A model generated the notes under the pieces. It was not told the DNA's origin and did not search any database. It saw only the letters and a program-made list of their open reading frames with translations. 64,000 nt of DNA, taken from NCBI RefSeq assembly GCF_900105615.1, contig NZ_LT630003.1:2666001-2730000 (forward strand), in the 5' to 3' direction. The stretch comes from Lacrimispora sphenoides JCM 1415 (GTDB taxonomy: Bacteria > Bacillota > Clostridia > Lachnospirales > Lachnospiraceae). This document shows positions 8,243-17,227 of this stretch, piece after piece. A program made the position numbers and the translations under genes. The stretch's first letter is position 1. Every line of letters begins with the position of its first letter.

Positions 8243-11056
8243 TTAAATACGGCCTGTTTCCATAAATGCCGTACGGTCATAGCGTCCGGTTAACAAATAT
8301 GGAATTACATCATTGGCTTCTAGTTTTTCTACTAAATTAAGTTTATGTACTAACAAACTGTTCTTTGAATAAGCACCGCCTATTATGGTGTTAACAGGAA
8401 GTTCTGCCCATGGGTCATCAATACTTGATTTTAAATTGAGCGAAACCAATCCCGGCTCCCATGATTGATAATTATATTCGCATTGATTCATAAGCAATGC
8501 TCCGTTCAGGAAATGAGAAACACCGTTTTCATCTGGCATCCGGTCAAAATGGAAATAGAACCCGCCTCCAAATGTCTGCTTACCTGCTGCCGGGAATTGA
8601 TAGAGAGCCGCGGTCAGAGGATTATTATATTCACCTAATTTCATGGTTGCTTCTACAAGCTGTGTTCCTCTTCTCGTTACTCCTGCTGTTACCGTGTCAC
8701 CATTTCTTCTAATGACAAATTCTCCTCCCAGTTTCTTTGGAATACTTCCATTATCACGGCCGCATTGTACTGCCATTTCAGCTCCTGATCCGCCAAGTAC
8801 CAGACCCATCGTATATAAACCAAGTGTCTTACCGTAGGTTGCATAAACCCCCAAAATAGCTTCATAGTAGTCATCTGCAAATGTTGGATTATTCACACGG
8901 CAGATGGACAAGGTAACTACCGGCATAGAAAACGGTTTCAACGGCGGCGGAAGTATCCGCGCAATTGCTGCCGGGTCAGTAAGATAACTGATGTAGAGTC
9001 CCTCCTGATTATCCATTAGAGATATCTTGCCGAAGTTTGGTATTTCATCTTTGGAAACCCGGAAGCTTGGAGCTTTTTGTTTTTCCATAAATAATTCACT
9101 TCCTGCCTCATAACCTGTACGTACTGCAGGTGCGATAGTTCCATCTTTTATGGCACTTCCTATTACCTTCACCTCTGCACCCTTTGCTTCTAATTCAGAA
9201 ACCAAAGATTGATCCGGTCTGAATCCAAGAGAAAGTACGACTGCATCGGCAGATACAATCACTTCTTCATGATCTTCCAATCTCTCCAGTATAATCCTGT
9301 TACATTTTATCTCTTTTAAGGAATGTCCCAGCAAATAATCTGCACCTGATTTAGTAAGTCGTCCACAGACATCAGCTACATTGGTATGGTTCGCATTTGG
9401 AGCAGGCTTATCAAGCATATCAATAATGGTAACCTGATTTCCCTCTTCACAAAGATATTCTGCCGTCTCAAGTCCTGTAAGCCCTGCACCGATCACAGCT
9501 ACTTTTTTCCCTTTTAATGCTGAATTTCCTGACAGCACCGATTCCACCGTAAATACATTGTCACCCATTATTCCGGGGATTTTTCCTGGAATAATGGAGG
9601 CAGAGCCTGTGGCAAGAATGACTGCATCTGGCTTATATTCCATAATCATATCTGCGGTTGCTTCCGTATTTAATTTTACTTCTACTCCAAGCCGTTTCAA
9701 TTCACCGCTATAGTAATCGGCAATCCACTGCATACGTTCCTTTAACGGCGGCTTTTTGGCCAGATTAACGGTTCCTCCAAGTTCACTTTGACGGTCAAGC
9801 AAAGTCACTTTGACTCCACGAAGGGCAAGGGTTTGTGCTGCACACATTCCAGCCGGTCCGCCGCCAACAACAATTGCAGTATGTCCTTTTGTATCGTGAA
9901 CAAGATTCCCATATTTCCGCTCTCTTGCATATCTTGGGTTTAATGCACATTCCGGCGGTAAACCGGCAGCGTTATATTCATTCAGGCTTTCAAAGCAGCG
10001 CAGACAGGAGACACATTTGCGTAACTCACTTTCTCTTCCTTCCTGTACTTTTTTTCCCCACTCTTCATCAGCATTCCAGGTACGTCCCATGGAAATAAAA
10101 TCTACTACCCCTTCTTCCAGGAATTTTTCCGCTACTGCAGGTTCTCTAAATACCGATACACCGATCACAGGAATTTTCACATGACTTTTTACTGCCAAAA
10201 GCATGTCGTGTCTCCAACCCTGTGGGAAAGAAATAGGTTCTATGCAGGTCATGCCTGTTTCATATAATCCACAGCTGGTATCAATAAAATCAATACCTGC
10301 CTGCTCTAAGGCCATGGCAATCTTTATACCATCTTGAATATGGATATACTCTTCTGTTACACCTGTCTTATCCAGAAATTCTTCTACACTTAACCGGACA
10401 CCGATCGGGAAATCCGGGCCACATTCTTTCCGTATTCCATTGATAATTTCAATTATCATTCTTAGACGATTTTCAAAGCTTCCGCCGTATTCGTCTTCCC
10501 TTTTATTTGTATAAGGAGACAAAAACTGATGCAACAGATATCCATGTGCTGCGTGTAATTCCACGCCGTCACAACCTGCTTTTTGAACTCTGACAGCACC
10601 TTCGATAAACTGCAAAATCAATTGTTGTATTTCCTCTATGGTAAGTGCACGTGTCTCCTGTTTTACTAATTTACAAGGAATCGGAGACGGTGCAACTACC
10701 GGCTGTCCGCCAATAAGTGCAGACACCGTTTCACGTCCAGGATGATGCAACTGTATCAATATCTTGCTGCCATGCTTATGTACTGCTTCCGCAAGTTCGG
10801 CCAGTGGTCCGATATGCCTGTCTTTTGTGACTGACAGCTGTCTCATAAGCCCTGCTCCATGCGTATCATTGATACGGGTAATCTCCGGTATGATGATTCC
10901 TGCACCGCCAACCGCTCTTGCTTCGTAAAAAGCAATCATATCTTCAGAAGGCGTTCCATCAAGGTTGGCAAGTCCGCACCCCATTGGAGACATGACCAAA
11001 CGATTCTTAATCGTTACCTTTCCAATTCTTTCCTCTTCAAATAATTTGTTATACAT
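8243..11056 (-). CDS. Old-yellow-enzyme / FAD oxidoreductase / acetoacetate-decarboxylase triple fusion
   Basis: A 937-residue protein with three parts. Residues 1 to about 345 are a BaiCD/dienoyl-CoA-reductase type FMN barrel (QLHHPGRE, DGVELHAAHGYL). A cysteine cluster CVSCLRC plus PPEC near 347-370 should bind a 4Fe-4S cluster. Residues about 385-650 hold FAD and NAD(P) Rossmann motifs (VVGGGPAGMCAA, VIGAGLTGLETAE). From about 660 to the end it matches acetoacetate decarboxylase, including the IPKKLGG lysine pair near 772, where the family's Schiff-base lysine sits. OYE-like enzymes normally end near residue 650-670, so the decarboxylase tail is an added module. The ATG follows GGAGGGGAAAA. 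It is transcribed with the SDR and divergently from a PucR-type regulator. Confidence 0.88.
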   Translation of the reverse strand: MYNKLFEEERIGKVTIKNRLVMSPMGCGLANLDGTPSEDMIAFYEARAVGGAGIIIPEITRINDTHGAGLMRQLSVTKDRHIGPLAELAEAVHKHGSKILIQLHHPGRETVSALIGGQPVVAPSPIPCKLVKQETRALTIEEIQQLILQFIEGAVRVQKAGCDGVELHAAHGYLLHQFLSPYTNKREDEYGGSFENRLRMIIEIINGIRKECGPDFPIGVRLSVEEFLDKTGVTEEYIHIQDGIKIAMALEQAGIDFIDTSCGLYETGMTCIEPISFPQGWRHDMLLAVKSHVKIPVIGVSVFREPAVAEKFLEEGVVDFISMGRTWNADEEWGKKVQEGRESELRKCVSCLRCFESLNEYNAAGLPPECALNPRYARERKYGNLVHDTKGHTAIVVGGGPAGMCAAQTLALRGVKVTLLDRQSELGGTVNLAKKPPLKERMQWIADYYSGELKRLGVEVKLNTEATADMIMEYKPDAVILATGSASIIPGKIPGIMGDNVFTVESVLSGNSALKGKKVAVIGAGLTGLETAEYLCEEGNQVTIIDMLDKPAPNANHTNVADVCGRLTKSGADYLLGHSLKEIKCNRIILERLEDHEEVIVSADAVVLSLGFRPDQSLVSELEAKGAEVKVIGSAIKDGTIAPAVRTGYEAGSELFMEKQKAPSFRVSKDEIPNFGKISLMDNQEGLYISYLTDPAAIARILPPPLKPFSMPVVTLSICRVNNPTFADDYYEAILGVYATYGKTLGLYTMGLVLGGSGAEMAVQCGRDNGSIPKKLGGEFVIRRNGDTVTAGVTRRGTQLVEATMKLGEYNNPLTAALYQFPAAGKQTFGGGFYFHFDRMPDENGVSHFLNGALLMNQCEYNYQSWEPGLVSLNLKSSIDDPWAELPVNTIIGGAYSKNSLLVHKLNLVEKLEANDVIPYLLTGRYDRTAFMETGRI

Positions 11057-11175
11057 TTTTCCCCTCCTATTATGTTCCTATATAAGATTATCTGCATGAA
11101 ACGACAACCTTCATAATGCCATAAGAATACGTTAAAATCAGCAATTTAACAATGTGTACCATGAATGATAAAAAT

Positions 11176-11204
11176 TTGACAATTTGTTCATCGTGCACTA
11201 TAGT
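11176..11204 (+). promoter_or_regulatory. Promoter of the PucR-type regulator
   Basis: TTGACA (11176-11181) and TATAGT (11199-11204) are separated by 17 bases, a near-consensus promoter. It lies after the in-frame start at 11152, which is why the regulator is started at 11248. The facing fusion gene starts at 11056, so the 190-base gap is a divergent control region. Confidence 0.75.
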
Positions 11205-11247
11205 AAAAATATCTTTTAAACAGATCATTTCTAAAATGGGGGAAACT

Positions 11248-12816
11248 ATGAAATTTGCAAAGTTTATAGAAAAAATCTCAGAAGAATATTCAATTGATAT
11301 CCTATCACAAGGAGAAGATTTAGAAATACAGGATGTTGCTTTGATTGACAACAAGCATGATAATACGATTAGGAATACTCTTTACTTTGGTTATGATAAA
11401 CAATTAAAACATGCAGTATCTATTCCATCTCAATGCATAATTGCACGCACGGATTCTGCAGCGATTCCCCTTCCCACTGTGAGTAGTAATATCGCTTTGG
11501 TAGCAGAAGACTCTTTATTTACCATATTCAACGATGCAAAAGCTTTGATTGAAGCGTCTCAAAAAGGAATTTTTGAGGAACTTACTGCTATCGCTGATAA
11601 AACCCATAACATTGAAGCCGTTATTGATGCTGCCTCTGTAAGGCTTGGGAATTCTTTGCTGTTCTGTGATACGAACTTTAAAATCATTGCCTATTCTACA
11701 TCTATCCCTGTCCTCGATCCTCTTTGGATAGAAAATACAAAGAAGGGATACTGCTGTTATGAATTTATCAATGAAGTAAAAGAATTAAAATCCATACGCA
11801 ACGCTTCCCAGACTACAGCCGCCATAGAAGTCACCTGCAACAAATCCCCTTTCCGTAAGTTGAGCAGTAAAGTTTTTCATAATCAAACCCAGATTGGATT
11901 TTTATTGATGATTGAAGGAGAGAACAACTTTCTTCCTTCCCATTTTGAAATGTTAAGTACAATAAGCCATGTTATCAGCTACACCATTTCATACTATAAA
12001 TCGGACTTATTTGAAAAAAACAGCATTTATCATGAAGTATTATATGATATGCTGATCGGAACGCCATCAAAGGATATCATGCCAAGACTGACAGAACTTC
12101 AATTTCCTGCCAAAATGCTGGTTCTATTCATTCATCCTGCAAAATATCCTGGGCAACCGTACTTAAAAAATTTTATATGCAAGAATCTGAAAATACAGAT
12201 TCCCGGTACCCATATTACTTATCATAATAACGGGATTGTTGCGGTTATTCCGTTAAAAGAAGATACTGAAATAGATTTAGAGTCACTGGAAATGTTAAAA
12301 TATTTTTCTAAAAAGGAACACATACGAATGGGAATCAGTAACTCTTTTTCCTGCATTGAAAACTTTGTAAGCCACTATGAACAAGCACATGCAGCATTAG
12401 AATTGGGCCATAAATTAAACCCGGAAGAATTGGTATACCTCTATCAAGATTATCAGATTTATGATTTGTTTTCGGAAGTGAAGAATCCAGATAAATTAGG
12501 GCGGTACTGTCATCCTGCTCTGGCAGTACTCAATCAGTATGACCATGAAAATGGTTCGCAGCTATATAAGACCTTATATGTCTACATAGAAAAGGGGAAT
12601 AACATTAAATTAACTTCGGAAAGTCTATATATCCACCGAAATTCCCTTGTCTACCGTTTAAATCGTATCACGGAAATATGCCGGGTTGATCTTACAGACA
12701 TTAATACGCTTTTCCTGCTTCGGCTTTCTTTTCTTATAGATCGGTATAATGAGCGAAATAATAGCTTCGCAGTTTATCAAAATAATATAATGCCAAACAA
12801 TTTAAAATACTCGTGA
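11248..12816 (+). CDS. PucR/CdaR-family transcriptional regulator
   Basis: A 522-residue regulator started at the ATG preceded by GGGGGAAACT. The N-terminal 100 residues resemble the PucR ligand-domain fold, the middle (about 130-260) looks like a GAF sensor, and a degenerate GGDEF-like region follows. The last 60 residues are the PucR C-terminal helix-turn-helix (LYVYIEKGNNIKLTSE, then YIHRNSLVYRLNRI). Proteins of this family usually activate neighbouring catabolic genes in response to their substrate. The divergent position suggests control of the SDR/OYE-decarboxylase operon. The inducer cannot be guessed from sequence. Confidence 0.85.
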   Translation: MKFAKFIEKISEEYSIDILSQGEDLEIQDVALIDNKHDNTIRNTLYFGYDKQLKHAVSIPSQCIIARTDSAAIPLPTVSSNIALVAEDSLFTIFNDAKALIEASQKGIFEELTAIADKTHNIEAVIDAASVRLGNSLLFCDTNFKIIAYSTSIPVLDPLWIENTKKGYCCYEFINEVKELKSIRNASQTTAAIEVTCNKSPFRKLSSKVFHNQTQIGFLLMIEGENNFLPSHFEMLSTISHVISYTISYYKSDLFEKNSIYHEVLYDMLIGTPSKDIMPRLTELQFPAKMLVLFIHPAKYPGQPYLKNFICKNLKIQIPGTHITYHNNGIVAVIPLKEDTEIDLESLEMLKYFSKKEHIRMGISNSFSCIENFVSHYEQAHAALELGHKLNPEELVYLYQDYQIYDLFSEVKNPDKLGRYCHPALAVLNQYDHENGSQLYKTLYVYIEKGNNIKLTSESLYIHRNSLVYRLNRITEICRVDLTDINTLFLLRLSFLIDRYNERNNSFAVYQNNIMPNNLKYS

Positions 12817-13242
12817 GGGAATGATATCTCTTATCTTCCAAATTAAAATCGCAATAAGAAAGCAAGGTTCCGATTATTATCTTTGCCTTGCTCCCTTAGT
12901 GAACTAAATTTTATTTTATCTTTTGAGATACTAGTGTCTTGTACCTATCCGATTACTAATTTCGCTTCTTATCCGGTTCCAGTGCCCCCGTTGGACGTCT
13001 TCCGATATTCTCATATTTTTTCCGTAAAATAACCAGCAAACAGATATCCTTCTCTCCTTGGAGTTATTATGTCAGTAGTCTGTTGCTAAGCGGCAGAGCT
13101 ACGTTAGGCGCCTAATGATGTAATTGCTCAATCAGCCGGTGAGGATGGACCCTCACCAGCTGACTCTCTATCATGCCATCTACATCATGACTCTTGCTTT
13201 GGCTACCGCCCTCATACAAAAACCATGAAGGGTTATTAAATG
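12817..13242. other. Gene-free 426-base interval
   Basis: No credible reading frame with a ribosome binding site was seen between the regulator and the aldo-keto reductase, which face each other. A weak stem AGCAAGG/CCTTGCT follows the regulator at about 12861-12892 and may end its transcript. The second half is denser in secondary structure and is listed separately. It may be the worn end of a lost gene or insertion sequence. Confidence 0.5.
13104..13188. repeat. Cluster of nested palindromes
   Basis: TTAGGCGCCTAA is a 12-bp perfect palindrome at 13104-13115. Next, ATGATGTA (13115-13122) pairs with TACATCAT (13181-13188). Inside this, TCAGC-GGTGAGG pairs with CCTCACC-GCTGA across 13132-13163 with one mismatch. 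No U-run follows on either strand, so it is not a plain terminator. It resembles the folded end of a mobile element or a structured RNA, but no family is recognised. Confidence 0.45.
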
Positions 13243-14355
13243 TCAAAAAATATCCTTCTTTGCCAATTTATAATCTGCGATTGCTAACTTACGTCTTACG
13301 TCAATGCTGTAAGGACATTCCGGCGTACATTTGCCGCAATCGGTGCAGCTGTCAGCCTTAACCTCCAGTTTGGAATAAAGGTTCATAGCCATATCTCGAT
13401 TGCCAAACCAAAAACGTAGCCGTTCCTTTAAAGCATAATCGGAAGCATTGGTTACGATACCATCCGCCATTTGCCGGTCAAAATAGCCCTCATACAGGAA
13501 GATATCAGTAAGGGGAATGCTCTCTGGACAAATCATACATTTCCCACATTGTCTGCATACATAGGTACCAAGCTCAGGAGAGTTAGTATATATATCCTCC
13601 ATCTCTTCTTCTGACATTGATTTGAATTCATTCGCATAACGTAAATCCGCCTCTAGTAATTCTCTATTATTGATACCTGCAACGACAATGGATACCGGCT
13701 GACTGAAGGCATAACGGAACGCCTGCGGAGCAGAACGCCACAATAGACCGTCTGCTACCGGTTTCATTAAGATAATGGCAGTATTGTTCTTGAGTGCTAA
13801 TGGTAGCAATACCTCTTGTATCTCGGGGAAGTTGAAATGATCATAATAATTAATGGTCGTCATTACAGCCTCAAAAGGATATTCCTTTAATGCACGGATT
13901 AAGACATCGGGTTGCCCATGCATTGAGATTCCTATGTGATGAATGCGGCCTTCCTCTTTCGCTTGCAATGCACCTTCCAATGCCCCGCCGGGAGCAAGGA
14001 TCGCATCCAACTCCTCCATGGTTCCCACAGCATGCATAATGAGAAGATCTACATAATCCGTATTAAGATTATGTAAGCTACGATCTAAGGAGGCTAACAA
14101 TCCATCCTTGTAACGTTCTCCCGACTTTGTTGCCAGAATGAATTCCTTTCTTCTTACTGATACACATTGTCCTATCTTTCTTTCTGACTCACCATCCCCA
14201 TAGCTGGCAGCAGTCTCAATATAATTACCCCCTTCATCCAGATATCGGTTTAATAGATAGTTCGCCTCGCTTACTGGAATTTCCAGCAAATGAAATCCAC
14301 CAAATCCAAGAATTGAAGTGTGTAAACCTGTGTTACCAAATGGCCGTTTTTGCAT
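13243..14355 (-). CDS. Aldo/keto reductase with C-terminal 4Fe-4S ferredoxin-like domain
   Basis: A 370-residue protein. Residues 1 to about 260 form the aldo-keto reductase barrel with catalytic tyrosine in ASYGDGESE, lysine in ATKSG and histidine in LLIMHAV. The position usually held by catalytic aspartate reads glutamate (NYIETA). The C-terminal part has CRQCGKCMICP and CTDCGKCTPECP, two cysteine sets typical of the ferredoxin-like tail of clostridial AKRs. It is probably an NAD(P)H- or ferredoxin-linked oxidoreductase of unknown substrate. It is a single-gene unit, preceded by AAGGTATGGTGATATT. Confidence 0.85.
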   Translation of the reverse strand: MQKRPFGNTGLHTSILGFGGFHLLEIPVSEANYLLNRYLDEGGNYIETAASYGDGESERKIGQCVSVRRKEFILATKSGERYKDGLLASLDRSLHNLNTDYVDLLIMHAVGTMEELDAILAPGGALEGALQAKEEGRIHHIGISMHGQPDVLIRALKEYPFEAVMTTINYYDHFNFPEIQEVLLPLALKNNTAIILMKPVADGLLWRSAPQAFRYAFSQPVSIVVAGINNRELLEADLRYANEFKSMSEEEMEDIYTNSPELGTYVCRQCGKCMICPESIPLTDIFLYEGYFDRQMADGIVTNASDYALKERLRFWFGNRDMAMNLYSKLEVKADSCTDCGKCTPECPYSIDVRRKLAIADYKLAKKDIF

Positions 14356-14492
14356 AATATCACCATACCTTTCTTGTTTCGTATATAGACATCATATATC
14401 CTTGTTTAATTACGTGTCAATATGATAGTATGATAACAGAAAAGATGCCATCCTGCCTCCTTAAAAAATGGTTTGCAAGAACGAAACCTTCA

Positions 14493-15089
14493 TTATATAT
14501 CGGATTCCCGTTGTTCGGCCAGATACATGCCCCAATCTTCAAACTGTTTCGGAATTGAAAATACATCTTTATCATCAATCGTTACTCGATCAGAAGTACC
14601 TGGATGTTTTTCTGAGAAGGTCTCCCAAGCTGAAAGGATATCGTACTTTTTCTTAATATCGTGTGCGCTAAAAAATTCATCGTACTTTTCAATATCCTGG
14701 CTGAAAATTGTAAGCACATTATATTTGCCGAACATAATTTCATCGCCACTTTCATGTCCACCATATCCAAACGAAGAAAGACCATCGTTAAATAAAAGAG
14801 CTCCAACTCTTGATATGATAACCAGTGCTTCATCCAGAGAGCAGCCATCAATGTAATAAATATCTTTATGGAGTTTTTCCACAATGCCTGGACTTATCTC
14901 TGTCTCATCAACAGAAGCCGGAAGCTCAAGAATAAAGAAAAGCGGCTCCTTGTGCATTACAATAAAATGCTGCATCACAGACTCAATACTGTCTATATCG
15001 ATGTTTGCAATTATTTGATTATCCTTAACCATGTATCCCTCTTCCAACTGCTCTGGAAAAGGCACATTACAACCACTTTTTAGTTTCAT
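14493..15089 (-). CDS. Uncharacterised cytoplasmic protein
   Basis: I do not recognise this 198-residue protein. The start at 15089 is chosen because AGAGGA lies eight bases upstream; an upstream in-frame ATG at 15149 lacks a clear ribosome binding site. It is acidic, without signal peptide or membrane segment, and has a glycine-rich centre (SSFGYGGHESGDE). Its size, acidity and lone position resemble immunity-type or SMI1-like proteins, but no motif proves this. It lies 112 bases downstream of the broken YjbR-like start at 15202. Confidence 0.6.
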   Translation of the reverse strand: MKLKSGCNVPFPEQLEEGYMVKDNQIIANIDIDSIESVMQHFIVMHKEPLFFILELPASVDETEISPGIVEKLHKDIYYIDGCSLDEALVIISRVGALLFNDGLSSFGYGGHESGDEIMFGKYNVLTIFSQDIEKYDEFFSAHDIKKKYDILSAWETFSEKHPGTSDRVTIDDKDVFSIPKQFEDWGMYLAEQRESDI

Positions 15090-15201
15090 CTTGCGTTCCT
15101 CTTTAACAGTTTCAAGTATCTTTAATCCAATCCATGTTCGCCACCTCATAATACAATTATAGTGAACGATCTAATGATTTTCCTGTAGTACCGTCTACAA
15201 C

Positions 15202-15246
15202 CTAGAAATTAAGGCAATATGCTAATACCTCTTCTCTGGTTTTCAT
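15202..15246 (-). pseudogene. Vestigial start of a MmcQ/YjbR-like gene
   Basis: Fourteen codons (MKTREEVLAYCLNF then TAG) follow AGAGGTTGTC, 14 bases after the yaaA stop. The sequence matches the N-terminus of MmcQ/YjbR DNA-binding-like proteins, after which nothing of the family remains. It looks like the stump left when the rest of the gene was deleted. Confidence 0.5.
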
Positions 15247-15260
15247 GACAACCTCTCATC

Positions 15261-16001
15261 TCACATTATAAATACGTATTTTGAATTGCTGGAAAGCTCC
15301 TTGGAATAAGCAAACCCTAACCCCTGAAAATCCTTGAGGCCATTCAGATCAGAAATATTATTCTCTGCCATGAACCGCACCATATCACCGCGAGCCATCT
15401 TCGATATTGTTCCCTTTTGCTTCACTTTCCCTTCCACTAGCTCACCAAACTCAATCGTAATAAATCGATCCTTCGGTGTGATATATTTCTCGATGCATTG
15501 TGAGTATTCCTTCGAAGCCAAGTTAATGATAATTCTGTCATCGTCCACTAGACTATGATACAACCGGTCTCCCCAGAAATCATATAAATCTTTACAATCA
15601 TTCACGGATAGCTTCGCCTGCATTTCTAGTCGATATGGCGTTACCCCATCAAAGGGCCTAAGTACTCCATAGAAGCCTGACAGAATCCGCAAATGATCTG
15701 ATAGGTACGTAAGTGCCCTGGTTGTAAGCACTTTCGGAGCCATATGCTGATACTGCAAGCCTTCATATGCTATTACTGCCGGTGTCAGTCTACGCATCAA
15801 AGCCATATCTTTGTAGCGCTTATAGTTTAATTCTGCTAATTTATCATTGCATTTCCACAATGCTTTTCCCTCTGATAAGGACAAGGACTGCATTTCATGC
15901 ATCAATATTATAGCATCATTAATAAATTCGGGCATTCCAGTAACCTCAATGGAATCCGTATCCTCATTCATCTTCTTTGCAGGAGAAACTATTATCTTCA
16001 T
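15261..16001 (-). CDS. yaaA: Peroxide stress protein YaaA
   Basis: A 246-residue protein with the full UPF0246/DUF328 pattern: MKIIVSPAKKM at the N-terminus, LSGFYGVLRPFDGVTPYRLEM in the middle and KGTISKMARGDMVRFM near the C-terminus. In E. coli YaaA limits free iron and oxidative DNA damage under hydrogen peroxide. Its ATG lies 3 bases after the stop of the peroxiredoxin gene bcp, so the two are almost certainly translated from one message. That fits a common role in peroxide defence in an anaerobe. Confidence 0.95.
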   Translation of the reverse strand: MKIIVSPAKKMNEDTDSIEVTGMPEFINDAIILMHEMQSLSLSEGKALWKCNDKLAELNYKRYKDMALMRRLTPAVIAYEGLQYQHMAPKVLTTRALTYLSDHLRILSGFYGVLRPFDGVTPYRLEMQAKLSVNDCKDLYDFWGDRLYHSLVDDDRIIINLASKEYSQCIEKYITPKDRFITIEFGELVEGKVKQKGTISKMARGDMVRFMAENNISDLNGLKDFQGLGFAYSKELSSNSKYVFIM

Positions 16002-16004
16002 ATC

Positions 16005-16457
16005 CTAAAACAGCGCCAGCATTTGTGCCGGATTCTCCTCTGCCTTCACTTTACCAAAGGCTTTTACAATTACCCCATCTTCATCGATGAGATATGTGGT
16101 TCGAACCACTCCCATGCTAACCTTACCATAATTCATTTTTTCCTGCCAGACATCATATGCCTGAATACAGGTAAGTTCCGTATCAGAAAGCAATGTAAAT
16201 GGTAGTCCATACTTTTCCTCGAACTTTTTATGAGATGCCACACTGTCCTTACTCACCCCAAGAACCACAGCTCCCTTTTCCTGAAACTGCGGATACAACT
16301 CTCCAAAGCTGCAAGCCTGCTTGGTGCAGCCCGGAGTATTGTCCTTTGGATAGAAATATAAAATAACCTTCCTACCCTTGTACTCCTCCAACGTGTGCAT
16401 CAATCCATTCTGATCCAGCAATGAAAATGCTGGTGCTTTTATTCCTGGCTCTAACAT
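16005..16457 (-). CDS. bcp: Thiol peroxidase Bcp (AhpC/PrxQ family)
   Basis: A 150-residue peroxiredoxin. The active site reads PKDNTPGCTKQAC with peroxidatic cysteine in GCT and a possible resolving cysteine five residues later, the arrangement of PrxQ/Bcp proteins with an intrahelical disulfide. RTTYLIDEDGVIVKAF is the conserved C-terminal strand. It reduces peroxides using thioredoxin in the cytoplasm. It is the first gene of a two-gene unit with yaaA. Confidence 0.95.
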   Translation of the reverse strand: MLEPGIKAPAFSLLDQNGLMHTLEEYKGRKVILYFYPKDNTPGCTKQACSFGELYPQFQEKGAVVLGVSKDSVASHKKFEEKYGLPFTLLSDTELTCIQAYDVWQEKMNYGKVSMGVVRTTYLIDEDGVIVKAFGKVKAEENPAQMLALF

Positions 16458-16555
16458 GATCTGACCTCCTGGTTCTTATGTTAAGCTTAAAATCTTTCTA
16501 TTCCGCTTTTTTAGTATTCATTTCACTATTACAACTTCCATCAATGCCTATACTT

Positions 16556-16966
16556 CTATATCACTATGCCATCGCAGTGGTCGATTTCATGTTGTATAAT
16601 CTGTGCAATCCATCCGGAAAACTTCTGGCACTGTTTATTGAAATTCAAATCCTGAAACTCCACCTCGATATCCTTATATCTGGTGGTCTTGCGAACTCCA
16701 ATCAAAGAAAGACAGCCTTCCTCCGTATCGTACGCACCAGACTTCTTTATAATCACTGGATTAATCATAGCAATATTAGCAAAACCCATACTCACTGCTA
16801 TTATTCTTTTCTTGACACCAATCATGTTAGCCGCCATTCCTACACAGCCTGCTTCATTCGCTTTTAAAGTATCAAGCAAATCCTGAACCACCTGCTTGTC
16901 CGCTTCCGTTGCCGGTTCTGACTTCTGATTCAGGAAGACGACATCCTTCATTACTTGTCTAATCAT
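16556..16966 (-). CDS. def: Peptide deformylase-like protein with altered motif 1
   Basis: A short (136-residue) member of the polypeptide deformylase family, which removes formyl groups from nascent N-termini. The metal site is complete: EEGCLS supplies cysteine and QHEIDH the two histidines and catalytic glutamate. Motif 1, normally GxGLAAxQ, reads GMAANM, so the active-site glutamine is methionine. Such variants occur in clostridial paralogs and may have reduced or different activity. It is a lone gene ending 98 bases before bcp. Whether it is the cell's main deformylase cannot be told from this window. Confidence 0.85.
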   Translation of the reverse strand: MIRQVMKDVVFLNQKSEPATEADKQVVQDLLDTLKANEAGCVGMAANMIGVKKRIIAVSMGFANIAMINPVIIKKSGAYDTEEGCLSLIGVRKTTRYKDIEVEFQDLNFNKQCQKFSGWIAQIIQHEIDHCDGIVI

Positions 16967-17141
16967 TACAAACCTTCTTTCATTTACTCAAGATAGTTGT
17001 ATTTCAGAGCATTCTTCTCACAAGACATTAACGCATATTTCCCCTACGGTACAATTACGCTAATGCCTTTCTTTATTTACTGTATTGTTTACTTATCCGT
17101 TTTAATATGTCTAATTGGCATAACTTTTCTGTACTTCTTCC

Positions 17142-17213
17142 TCAGGCTTTCTGCAACAGAGTTTTTACCTCAACATGTGTTGATGCTGTAAAAAGGATTC
17201 CCGAAAGACGCAG
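17142..17213 (-). pseudogene. Fragment resembling an rRNA methyltransferase C-terminus, with 19-bp repeat
   Basis: A 23-codon open tail ends TASTHVEVKTLLQKA and a stop, the H-x-E pattern found at the end of RlmD/TrmA-type m5U methyltransferases. There is no start codon and no gene body upstream. Positions 17173-17191 (ACATGTGTTGATGCTGTAA on the plus strand) recur exactly at 21489-21507 in a second tail of the same kind. Confidence 0.4.
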
Positions 17214-17227
17214 TTAGTCCTTGATAG

